Of a stretch of 8,893 nucleotides of DNA, positions 1 through 7,800 are shown piece after piece. The notes beneath the pieces are model-generated. The model did not search any database and was not told the origin of the DNA. It saw nothing but the letters and a program-made list of their open reading frames with translations. Position 1 is the stretch's first letter. The number at the start of each line of letters is the position of its first letter. The stretch covers positions 1-8,893 of the forward strand of contig JALVXW010000237.1 in assembly GCA_027038155.1 (NCBI GenBank), written 5' to 3'. Source of the stretch: Sulfurovum sp. (GTDB lineage: Bacteria; Campylobacterota; Campylobacteria; Campylobacterales; Sulfurovaceae). The translations under genes were made by a program, and so were the position numbers.

Positions 1-188
1 TGGAGATGTATAAGTCAGATATGTACACACTGGGTGTAAATTTGGCTGGACTGCCTGCCATCTCTGTGCCTGTGGCCAAAAATAGTGAGGGAATGCCAGT
101 TGGACTGCAACTCATTGCTAAGGCATTTAACGAAAAAGTACTTTTTGATGGTGCTGCTAGCCTAGAAAAAGTTGTAGATTATAAATAA
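1..188 (+). CDS. gatA: Asp-tRNA(Asn)/Glu-tRNA(Gln) amidotransferase subunit A, C-terminal end (partial)
   Basis: This is the last 61 or so codons of GatA. The reading frame is open from the window edge (first full codon at 3) and ends with TAA at 186-188. GatA is the amidase subunit of the GatCAB complex, which hydrolyses glutamine and passes the ammonia on to convert Glu-tRNA(Gln) and/or Asp-tRNA(Asn) into the correctly charged tRNA. The visible residues match the conserved C-terminal part of the amidase fold: an EMYKSDMYT segment, then NLAGLPAISVPV and a GMPVGLQLIAKAFNE segment. The Ser-cisSer-Lys catalytic residues lie upstream, outside the window. The gene is followed after 107 bp by guaB in the same direction. 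The same gatA-guaB order is known from Helicobacter pylori and Campylobacter jejuni, so co-transcription is plausible. Only the N-terminal part is missing, cut by the window edge. Confidence 0.94.
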   Translation, partial: EMYKSDMYTLGVNLAGLPAISVPVAKNSEGMPVGLQLIAKAFNEKVLFDGAASLEKVVDYK

Positions 189-202
189 AAGTTAGAGGCT
201 CT

Positions 203-245
203 GGTGATTTGTAATTTGTTGTGAAACAATGAATTATGAATCACC
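203..245 (+). repeat. 19-bp hairpin between gatA and guaB
   Basis: GGTGATT at 203-209 pairs with AATCACC at 239-245. The pairing continues inward without a bulge through 210-221 and 227-238, closing on a 5-nt loop (TGAAA, 222-226). Of the 19 pairs, four are G-U and the rest are Watson-Crick. Because the irregular pairs are all G-U in the rightward transcript (they would be A-C on the other strand), the structure looks like an RNA hairpin of the gatA-guaB transcript. No T-run follows, so it is not a standard intrinsic terminator. It could be a processing or stability element, a relic of a small hairpin repeat, or a weak attenuator ahead of guaB. Confidence 0.7.
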
Positions 246-295
246 TGATACCCTCGGAGATAAAGAAAGTAAAACCCCACCCAAAGGACTAAAAT

Positions 296-1741
296 ATGAA
301 CATTAAAAAAAGAGCACTAACATTTGAAGATGTACTACTTGTACCACAACATTCAACTGTCCTTCCCAAAGAAGTAAGTATTACCACACAGCTAACCAAA
401 AGAGTTAGCCTTAATATTCCTATCGTCTCTGCTGCGATGGATACAGTCACTGAGTTTAAAGCAGCAATCGCCATGGCTAGACTCGGAGGAATTGGTGTCA
501 TTCATAAAAATATGGATATACAAACACAAGCATTTCAAGTAACCAAAGTAAAAAAATCAACTTCAGGGATTATTATTGACCCTATCTTTATCAACCCGGA
601 TGCAACAGTAGGTGAAGCGGATGCGATGATGGCTGAGTATCACATCTCTGGTGTGCCTGTAGTAGATGCAAACAGAAAGCTTATTGGTATCATCACTAAC
701 CGCGATATGCGTTTTATCTCCGATATGACTTTGAAAGTATCGGAAGTGATGACCCCTGCTCCACTCGTAACAGCCAAAGAGGGTACGACGCTTGAAGAGG
801 CAGCTAAAGAGATGCAAAAACATAAAATAGAGAAGCTTCCTATTGTAGATGACGATGGCACACTTATGGGACTCATTACCATTAAAGACATTGAAAAAAA
901 AGAGAAGCACCCCAATGCAAATAAAGATGAGCATGGTCGCCTTAGAGTAGCGGCAGCCATTGGTGTAGGACAGCTTGAGCGTGCCAAAGCATTGGTAGAA
1001 GCTGGGGTTGATGTGATTGTTCTTGACTCAGCACATGGACACTCTCAAGGTATTATCGATACAGTAAAGCTTATCAAAAAAGAGCTTGATGTAGATGTGA
1101 TAGCAGGAAACATCGCCACAGCCGCTGCTGCACAAGACCTCATAGATGCTGGAGCAGATGGTGTAAAGGTAGGGATTGGTCCTGGGTCTATCTGTACCAC
1201 GCGTATTGTTGCAGGTGTGGGTGTACCTCAAATTTCAGCAGTTGATGAAGTGGCTCAGGTAGCCAACAAAGCAGGTGTTCCTGTGATAGCCGATGGAGGC
1301 ATCAAATACTCTGGAGATGTGGCTAAAGCATTGGCAGTAGGTGCAAGTGCGGTTATGCTAGGTTCAGCATTGGCAGGAACCTACGAAGCACCAGGTGAGA
1401 TGATACTCTTTAACGGACGTCAATTCAAAGAGTACAGAGGAATGGGAAGTATCGGTGCGATGACCAAAGGAAGTACTGACCGCTACTTCCAAGAGGGAAC
1501 AGCAGCAGATAAGCTCGTACCTGAAGGGATAGAGGGTCGTGTACCCTACCGTGGTAAAATAGCAGATGTCGTACACCAAATGATAGGTGGACTTCGTTCA
1601 TCTATGGGCTACTGTGGTTCAGAGAGCATCAAAGTATTTTGGGAAAAAGCTGAGTTTGTTGAGATTACCTCTGCTGGACTTAAAGAGAGTCATGTGCATG
1701 ATGTAACGATTACAAAAGAATCTCCAAATTATCATGGATAA
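296..1741 (+). CDS. guaB: IMP dehydrogenase
   Basis: The 481-residue product converts IMP to XMP with NAD+, the committed step of guanine nucleotide synthesis in the cytoplasm; the length is typical of bacterial GuaB (about 480-490). The N-terminal TIM-barrel part (LTFEDVLLVP, residues 9-18) is interrupted by a tandem CBS (Bateman) module at about residues 93-205, the usual site of nucleotide allostery. The NAD-side aspartate is in DSAHGHS (D244). The catalytic loop GPGSICTTR places the nucleophile at C300. The phosphate-binding region includes ADGGI (D333), and RGMGS is at 381-385. The mobile flap holds the Arg-Tyr dyad in DRYFQ (R396-Y397) used for hydrolysis of E-XMP. The ATG start at 296 is set by AAAGGA at 283-288, seven bases upstream. 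No convincing separate promoter is visible in the 107-bp spacer, so read-through from gatA is likely. Nothing is missing or unusual. Confidence 0.98.
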   Translation: MNIKKRALTFEDVLLVPQHSTVLPKEVSITTQLTKRVSLNIPIVSAAMDTVTEFKAAIAMARLGGIGVIHKNMDIQTQAFQVTKVKKSTSGIIIDPIFINPDATVGEADAMMAEYHISGVPVVDANRKLIGIITNRDMRFISDMTLKVSEVMTPAPLVTAKEGTTLEEAAKEMQKHKIEKLPIVDDDGTLMGLITIKDIEKKEKHPNANKDEHGRLRVAAAIGVGQLERAKALVEAGVDVIVLDSAHGHSQGIIDTVKLIKKELDVDVIAGNIATAAAAQDLIDAGADGVKVGIGPGSICTTRIVAGVGVPQISAVDEVAQVANKAGVPVIADGGIKYSGDVAKALAVGASAVMLGSALAGTYEAPGEMILFNGRQFKEYRGMGSIGAMTKGSTDRYFQEGTAADKLVPEGIEGRVPYRGKIADVVHQMIGGLRSSMGYCGSESIKVFWEKAEFVEITSAGLKESHVHDVTITKESPNYHG

Positions 1742-1748
1742 TCTGTAG

Positions 1749-1768
1749 GGTGGGCTTTCTAACCCACC
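1749..1768. terminator. GC-rich hairpin between convergent guaB and the aldolase gene (weak terminator candidate)
   Basis: GGTGGG (1749-1754) and CCCACC (1763-1768) form a perfect 6-bp stem with an 8-nt loop, starting seven bases after the guaB stop codon. Its position, between convergent genes, fits a transcript-end structure, but neither strand has a T-run after the stem. It may be a 3'-end-protecting or processing hairpin rather than an intrinsic terminator. A weaker bulged stem (AAAGG 1804-1808 with CCTTT 1823-1827) and a short palindrome (GCAAT 1854-1858 with ATTGC 1865-1869) lie between it and the end of the leftward gene. Confidence 0.35.
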
Positions 1769-1876
1769 AACAAGGCAAAGGGAATACAATCACACGTTCA
1801 CCGAAAGGCTTAATAAAATAAACCTTTAAAAACTGCCATAACAACAACACCCTGCAATATTAACATTGCTCAAGAT

Positions 1877-2845
1877 CTACTTCTCGGTCAATTTAGTATA
1901 AAAATCAACATAGTTTGTATCCCTCTCAGCTCTGGCTTTCATCGCAGATCTTGGGTGTTCTACAAGTTGTCCTGTAATCATATAGGGGATACTGTATCCC
2001 CAATCTAACTCTTTTTCAAGAGGAACAATATATTTTTCTATAAACTTTAATACAGGCAACTGCTTATACTTTGGATTTTTCAAAAAACCAAGAAGTAGCT
2101 CCATAGGACAGTTCCCTGCCCCACGCCCGAGTCCTGAGATAGTGCAGTCTAAAAAACTTGTACCATAAATCATTGCTTCAATGGTATTGGCGTATGCCAG
2201 TTGAATATTGTTGTGGGCATGAATTCCTACTTGTTTTCCTGTGGCTTCTGCCACTTTCAAGTACTTCTCTGTCAACATTCTAATCTGCTCAGGATAGAAC
2301 GATCCAAAGGTATCGGCGATATAGATAACATCTACATTGGTTTTACCAAGAATTTCGAGCACCTCATCAAGCTCATTGTCAAATGATTTGGCTATTGCCA
2401 TCACATTGACTGTTGTCTCGTACCCTTTGGCGTGTGCCTCTTCTATAAGCTCTATAGCTTCAGGTATCTGATGCACATAGGTAGCAATACGTATCATATC
2501 TACCACAGACTCCTCTTTGGGCAAGAGCTCCTCTTTGACTGTTCTCCCTATGTCTGACATGACGGCTATCTTCATATCGGTATTGTTTTCACCCACAATA
2601 CGTCTAATATCCTCCTCTTTAGAGAAGTTCCATACACCAAACTCCTCTTCGCTCATAAGTGCAGGAGAGTTGTTTTTGCCTATCTCCATATAGTCCACAC
2701 CTGCTGCTACACATGTCTCATAGACACCTTTTACAAACGCATCTGTAAAGTGGTAATTGTTCACCAAGCCACCATCTCTTATGGTGCAGTCAAAAACTTT
2801 TATATCTTCTCTGGCAAGAAGCATAGATCCATGTTTTTCCAGCAT
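1877..2845 (-). CDS. DRE-TIM metallolyase / aldolase-like protein (HMGL-like family), substrate unknown
   Basis: This 322-residue protein belongs to the HMGL-like / 4-hydroxy-2-oxovalerate aldolase superfamily of divalent-metal TIM-barrel enzymes, which make or break C-C bonds next to a 2-oxo acid. The family signature is visible: DCTIRDGG (residues 19-26) supplies the metal ligand D19 and catalytic R23. HAHNN gives the metal-binding pair H209 and H211, and GLGRGAGN (238-245) is the conserved glycine-rich loop near the active site. The length fits a stand-alone aldolase domain without the C-terminal extension of isopropylmalate or citramalate synthases. ATG at 2845 is preferred over the internal Met8, because AAGGA lies five to six bases upstream (around 2852-2856). 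The gene lies 87 bp downstream of the diguanylate cyclase gene on the same strand and converges with guaB. No aldehyde dehydrogenase or catabolic partner is nearby, so the precise reaction cannot be assigned. It is often annotated simply as an aldolase catalytic domain protein. Confidence 0.85.
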   Translation of the reverse strand: MLEKHGSMLLAREDIKVFDCTIRDGGLVNNYHFTDAFVKGVYETCVAAGVDYMEIGKNNSPALMSEEEFGVWNFSKEEDIRRIVGENNTDMKIAVMSDIGRTVKEELLPKEESVVDMIRIATYVHQIPEAIELIEEAHAKGYETTVNVMAIAKSFDNELDEVLEILGKTNVDVIYIADTFGSFYPEQIRMLTEKYLKVAEATGKQVGIHAHNNIQLAYANTIEAMIYGTSFLDCTISGLGRGAGNCPMELLLGFLKNPKYKQLPVLKFIEKYIVPLEKELDWGYSIPYMITGQLVEHPRSAMKARAERDTNYVDFYTKLTEK

Positions 2846-2932
2846 GAATATTCCTTATTATATTAAATTAGAAAATAATATCGTGTTATGCTTTGTATTT
2901 CTATTAAAGGAGTAAAAAATTTAACCCAATAC

Positions 2933-4309
2933 CTACTTTATTCGGCTTTTATGTGCATAGAGTAGATTGTCTGCACGCACAATCATTGTACTTACAGTGT
3001 CTCCCTCTTCATAGGTAGCTACACCAAAAGAGCATGTAAGTCTATTCTCTATACCAAAATCATGAGATTTAATAATCTGATACAACTCTTTACTTATCTT
3101 TTTGGCTTCTACTAACGGTGTTTGTGGTAATATGAGTAAAAACTCATCTCCACCCCAACGCCCAAAGATATCATCTGTTCGTATATAAGAAGAGACAATC
3201 TCTGCAACTGTCTTTAAGATACTGTCTCCCTTTTTATGCCCATAGGTATCATTAATTTTCTTAAACCGATCTATATCCAAAAAGATAATACTCATAGGTT
3301 GTTCAGAACGCATAGACAAAGCTATCTCTCTTTCAAAACTAATATCCAACATATGCCTATTGTAAACAGAGGTTAAAAAGTCATAATAAACCATTTTTTT
3401 AAGTGATTTTTCTGTCTCATTTTTATGTTTTATTTTTCGGTACAGTCCAAATAACCACACTGCCAATATACATACGACTACTCCCAACACAAGAAGTACT
3501 ATATAGAGGTTTTTAGAAGATGGCGTATTGTGATGAATATACATCCAGTTTTTTGAAATATTTGATTTTTCATCTACCGTAATACTCTCTATAGCTTTGT
3601 TAATAAGTGGTATAAGGGTGGCATAATCTTTCCTTAGCATCATTGTGACACCATAACTATAAGGAATACTGCCTGATATTTTTAAAGTACTGTATCCTTT
3701 ATTATTAATTTTATACGAAAGTACCGGCAATATCTCTATGGTTGCAAAGGCTTTACCAGTCTCTATGAGATGCAATGCATCATCCAATGTCTCAACATAT
3801 TTAACCTTAAGATAGGGGTAGTGTTTTTTAATGAGACTTGCCATGGCATAACTTTTCCCTATAGCTATTATTTTGTCATCTAAAAAATGGATATCATCAA
3901 TATATCCTACATTATTACGCGTAGCCACAACAATCGGATAGGTAGCATAGGGTTTAGAAAATACAGCATAGGCTTTTCTCTCTTGTGTAGGTTGCCCTGC
4001 TACAGTCAAGTCTGCTGTTTTGGTTTTAATTGCTGTTAATACCTCTGTCCAGCTCTTCGCCTGTTTGCAGTGTGTTTTCAAATGAAGTTTTTTACTAATC
4101 AAATCCAAATAATCAAACCCTATCCCCTCTAATTTTCCATCTTTTAGCGTATTAAAAGGAGCCCAAAGCCCTGTAGATATGCACTTTATAGGGTGTGTCT
4201 GTATAATATGCTGCTCTTCGGGAGAGAGGGTAAGCGGTGTAGCAAAGAGAGATGTAGATATAGATAAAAAGACTATTTTTATAAAAAATTTCACAAACTT
4301 TACCTTCAT
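2933..4309 (-). CDS. Diguanylate cyclase with periplasmic solute-binding sensor domain (SBP_bac_3-TM-GGDEF)
   Basis: This 458-residue inner-membrane sensor is predicted to make cyclic di-GMP from two GTP. Residues 1-24 form a signal peptide or N-terminal anchor ending near LFATP. Residues about 30-258 look like a family 3 extracellular solute-binding domain (IKCISTGLWAPFN at 41-53; PTQERKAYAVFSKPY at 107-121, where R111 matches the arginine that binds ligand carboxylates in amino-acid-binding relatives). A single membrane segment spans about 267-290. The cytoplasmic GGDEF domain begins at YYDFLTSVYNRHML; FLDIDRFKKINDTYGH (343-358) carries metal- and substrate-binding residues. The active-site motif GGDEF is intact at 386-390, preceded at the normal spacing by the RxxD inhibitory site (RTDD, 377-380). 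It should therefore be catalytically active and product-inhibited. The ATG at 4309 has only a weak ribosome binding site, but no alternative Met exists before residue 156. A strong extended -10 box lies just upstream. The ligand is unknown. Confidence 0.93.
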   Translation of the reverse strand: MKVKFVKFFIKIVFLSISTSLFATPLTLSPEEQHIIQTHPIKCISTGLWAPFNTLKDGKLEGIGFDYLDLISKKLHLKTHCKQAKSWTEVLTAIKTKTADLTVAGQPTQERKAYAVFSKPYATYPIVVATRNNVGYIDDIHFLDDKIIAIGKSYAMASLIKKHYPYLKVKYVETLDDALHLIETGKAFATIEILPVLSYKINNKGYSTLKISGSIPYSYGVTMMLRKDYATLIPLINKAIESITVDEKSNISKNWMYIHHNTPSSKNLYIVLLVLGVVVCILAVWLFGLYRKIKHKNETEKSLKKMVYYDFLTSVYNRHMLDISFEREIALSMRSEQPMSIIFLDIDRFKKINDTYGHKKGDSILKTVAEIVSSYIRTDDIFGRWGGDEFLLILPQTPLVEAKKISKELYQIIKSHDFGIENRLTCSFGVATYEEGDTVSTMIVRADNLLYAHKSRIK

Positions 4310-4326
4310 GCAATTAAAACTTGTAA

Positions 4327-4335
4327 ATTATATCA
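4327..4335 (-). promoter_or_regulatory. Extended -10 promoter of the diguanylate cyclase gene
   Basis: On the minus strand this reads TGATATAAT, an exact TGnTATAAT box (hexamer at 4327-4332). It sits in the 39-bp gap between the hemerythrin-like gene and the cyclase and predicts a start point near 4320, with a leader of only about 11 bases. A short leader would fit the poor Shine-Dalgarno sequence of this gene. No -35 hexamer is evident, as is usual for housekeeping promoters in Campylobacterota. Confidence 0.6.
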
Positions 4336-4348
4336 TAAAAGATTAAAT

Positions 4349-4774
4349 CTACATCTCCTCCTCCATCTCTTTATAGAGTATCTTCTCTTCATACTCTATT
4401 CTGCGTGTAAGCACCTCAACCAATGCATTAAAAGATTTAAAAAATGTCTCATCCAACACCTCTTTCTCTTTTGAATATTTTGATAAAAAAGTCATAAGTT
4501 CCATTTTTGTATTTTTAAAATCATGCGTAAACTCATCTATATATTTATGCATCTTTTTATTTGCATCTTTTTTCCAATGATAAAATTCAAGATCTTCATC
4601 CATTACATGATCTACTGCCAAATCATTCAATTTTTTAAGTGCAGATTTCGCTTTATCAAAATTATTTTTTGAATATGCTGCAATCACTTTTGTCGCCAAA
4701 TCAACGATTTGATTATGCTCTTTTTTCCATTTTACGATACGTTTTTTCTTTTTAGATTCAAAGATAGTAAACAT
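4349..4774 (-). CDS. Hemerythrin-like four-helix protein
   Basis: This 141-residue, highly charged and presumably all-helical cytoplasmic protein resembles the hemerythrin HHE cation-binding fold. Hemerythrins bind O2 at a non-haem di-iron site and act in oxygen or redox sensing, O2 delivery or iron handling. Family-like positions are WKKEHNQI (H20), HVMDEDLEFY (H56 and E60, the H-x3-E pattern), H76 and H84 in the third helix, and IEYEEKILY (E129-E130) near the C-terminus. In typical members the last motif is H-x3-EE; here the His position appears to be R125, so the metal site may be incomplete or differently ligated. Other histidines (H66, H76) could compensate. The start at 4774 is well supported by AAGGA at 4780-4784 with five bases of spacing. 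It has its own extended -10 promoter and lies 39 bp ahead of a co-directional diguanylate cyclase gene. The family call is from pattern and is less certain than those of the neighbours. Confidence 0.7.
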   Translation of the reverse strand: MFTIFESKKKKRIVKWKKEHNQIVDLATKVIAAYSKNNFDKAKSALKKLNDLAVDHVMDEDLEFYHWKKDANKKMHKYIDEFTHDFKNTKMELMTFLSKYSKEKEVLDETFFKSFNALVEVLTRRIEYEEKILYKEMEEEM

Positions 4775-4802
4775 TTTTGTCCTTAAAAATTAGATTGGAT
4801 AT

Positions 4803-4811
4803 ATTATAGCA
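4803..4811 (-). promoter_or_regulatory. Extended -10 promoter of the hemerythrin-like gene
   Basis: The minus strand reads TGCTATAAT (hexamer at 4803-4808), an exact extended -10 box between the metH stop codon and the hemerythrin-like gene. The predicted start near 4796 gives a leader of about 22 bases that includes the AAGGA ribosome binding site. A perfect TTGACA occurs upstream (4820-4825) but only 11 bp from the -10 hexamer, too close for ordinary -35 use. The gene is therefore probably expressed independently of metH. Confidence 0.65.
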
Positions 4812-4855
4812 CAGAAAGATGTCAAAATATATCAAAAATTCACTTATATGCTCTC

Positions 4856-7800
4856 TTAGACTGCATAATAGTTCGCCTTAGGGTGATGTACTACCAGAGC
4901 TGTAGTGCTCTGCTCTGGATGTATCTGAAAGGTCTCGGATAACTCTATCCCAAACGCTTCAGGCTTAAGTAAATCAAAAATAATACGGCTCTGCTCTAGA
5001 TCTGGACAAGCAGCATACCCAAAGGAGTATCTAGCCCCCTGATAGCGTCTCATACGTACATCACGCAAAGTGGCACCCTCGTCCTCTTTTAAAATACCTA
5101 AGTCCATACGTATCTGCTTGTGGGCTACCTCTGCTAGGGCTTCAGCAAGCTCTACAGAGAAGCCATGCACCATGTTGTACTCAAGGTATTCTCCTGCATC
5201 ATAGAGCTTTTTTTCATAGACAGAGAATTTTGAACCTGCACTGACACAGGTAATCCCCAAAATATCATGCCTGTCATGCCTAAAGAAGTCACTGAGTGCA
5301 CGGTGTGGTTTTCTACCTTGTCTTGGGAAATGAAAGGCATATTTGGCACGTCCCTGCACCGCTTCAAAGGGCTCTTTGTTGGCATTTTCATCAATATTCC
5401 ACCCTTCACTCTCATCAAAAACCAATAGCTCTTGGTCGTTGCTTCTTACGGGGTAGTAGCCATAGATGATGGTAGGGTCAAAGAGGTCTTCATCTATAAA
5501 CTGTCGTTTTAGGCGTTCATACGCAGGATAGACCTTCTCCTCTAGTAGCTTTTTGTACGCCTCGGGTTTCATCTTTCCACGTTTGTAACCCCAGTGCATT
5601 TTGGTGACTGATTTTTGATTGACCCAGTCAAAAACCATCTCCAGATCAAGGTCCTCTTTTTGAAGCACCCTTCTTCCCCAAAACGGAGGAGTTGGTACAG
5701 ATACCTGCTCTGGCTGCTGTATCTCAACAAAAGGTGGAATAACCACCTCTTTTTTGACCCTCTCTTCACGCTCTACCATATCACCTGCAAGACGTGTATC
5801 GAGTCCTACGGAGTTATTTTCATTATATTTTTCGATACGACTCATCGCCACTACCCCATCAAAAGCATCTCTACAGTAAAAGATAGGCCCTTTGTAGATA
5901 GGACGACAAAAATCATCTACAAAACTACGCGTAAGAGCAGCCCCTCCCAAAAGGACAGGTATCTCTATGCCCATCTGAGCCATCGTTTCAAGGTTCTCTT
6001 TCATTACTGCTGTTGATTTTACCAGCAATCCACTCATACCTATAGCTTGGATATTATGCTCTTTAACAGTTTGCAAATAGGTTTCCAGTTCCACTTTAAT
6101 TCCTACATTAATTACTTTAAAACCATTATTTGAGAGTATAATATCCACAAGGTTTTTACCCACATCATGTACATCCCCTTTGACTGTGCCTATCACTAAT
6201 GTAGTATCTGTCTCTTTCTCCTGCTTGGTGAGGTATGGGTTGAGGTAATCTACCGTCGCTTTCATTGTCTCTGCGGACTGGAGTACAAATGGCAGTTGCA
6301 TCTCTCCATTCCCAAAGAGCTCCCCCACTACCTTCATGGCATCAATAAGAATTTCATTGACAATTTTGTCCGGATGTATCTCATGGCGTACCTCTTCTAC
6401 AAGTGGGAGCATACGCTCTTTGTCTCCATCCATGAGCAGTTTGGCTATCTTCTCCTCACTACTCATCGCCTCATAGGCTTCATCTGCCCCAGCATCCTCT
6501 ACCACTGCATCAGCAAAATGGTCTATAAACTTAAAAAGCGACGTATCATCTGGATGAAAAAGCAACTCTTCACAGACCGCAATATCCTCTTTGGTCATCT
6601 TGGCAAGTGGGATAATATGTTTTACATTAATAATCACCGAAGTCATACCAGCCTTGATACAGTGGTGTAAAAAGACAGAATTAAGGTAAAATCTAGCCGT
6701 TTTATCTAACCCAAACGAGATGTTTGAAAGTCCTAAAGTAGAACCCACTTCAGGGTGGCGTTTGTGTAACTCCTCTATGGCATCACGTGTCTGAATGGCT
6801 GCATCACGGTACTCCAAATCACCAGAACCTACAGTAAAGGCAAGCATATCAAAAATGAGATTTCTAGGGTCTATACCATGACGATTGACAGCAAGGTCGT
6901 AGATGCGTTCAGCAACACGCAGTTTCTCCTCTTTGGTCTTTGCCATACCAACTTCATCTATCACCAAACAGACAAGTGCTGTACCAAACTTTTTTGCCAA
7001 ACGACAGATGGCATCTAGCTTCTCTTCCCCATCTTCAAGGTTAACAGAGTTAATAATAGGCTTTCCACCAATACATTTAAGCCCCTCTTCCATCGTATTG
7101 ACCCGTGTGGCATCTGGCATCAGCGGTAGAGGAATCTTTTGATTATAAAGCTCCATCACCGCACGCATATCTTTGGCACCATCACGCCCTGCAAACTCTA
7201 CATTGACATCAAGACAATGTGCCCCATCACGCACCTGTGCCTGCCCCACCTGAAGTGTACCCTCATAGTCACTGGCAATAATAAGCTCTCTAAATGCCTT
7301 GGAACCTGTTGCATTACTACGCTCTCCTATCAGTAGAGGTGCAGGCTTCTGAAAGAGTTCTGTGGTATTAAAAAGAGAGGCAATACTTGGCTCAATGCTA
7401 CCACTGGGAGCTTTAGGCTGCATGCTCCCTACTGCCTTTTGAAGTGCCTGAATATGCTGAGGCGTGGTACCACAACACCCACCCAAAAAGCTTACACCAT
7501 CAAACTCGGTAAACTCCAACTGCTTCTGGGTAAACTCATCTGGTCCCATAGGGTAGTAGGTATAGCCTCCACGGTTTTGTGGCAACCCTGCATTGGCATG
7601 CACAGAGATAGGTTTATGCCAAAGTTCACTAAGTGTCTTAAGGTGTTTTTTGACTTGGTCTGGCCCTGTACCACAGTTAAACCCCAAAGAGAGAATATCA
7701 AACGGCTCCAAAATCGTTACAATCGTCGTAGCATCTGTACCAATAAGCATAGATCCACTTAACTCAATCGTCACAGAGACCATAACAGGAAGTTTTACGC

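Noticed and set aside
563..1579. Long open frames on the minus strand inside guaB
   Set aside because: They are antisense to a well-conserved enzyme, have low-complexity or Cys/Tyr-rich translations with no recognisable domain, and arise from codon bias in the real gene.
4820..4825. Perfect TTGACA (minus strand) as the -35 box of the hemerythrin-like gene
   Set aside because: It is only 11 bp from the TATAAT hexamer instead of about 17, and an extended -10 promoter needs no -35 box. Probably coincidence.
5615..7762. Several plus-strand open frames of 65-133 codons inside metH
   Set aside because: They are antisense shadows of metH. Their translations show no family motif and the metH frame is continuous through all of them.
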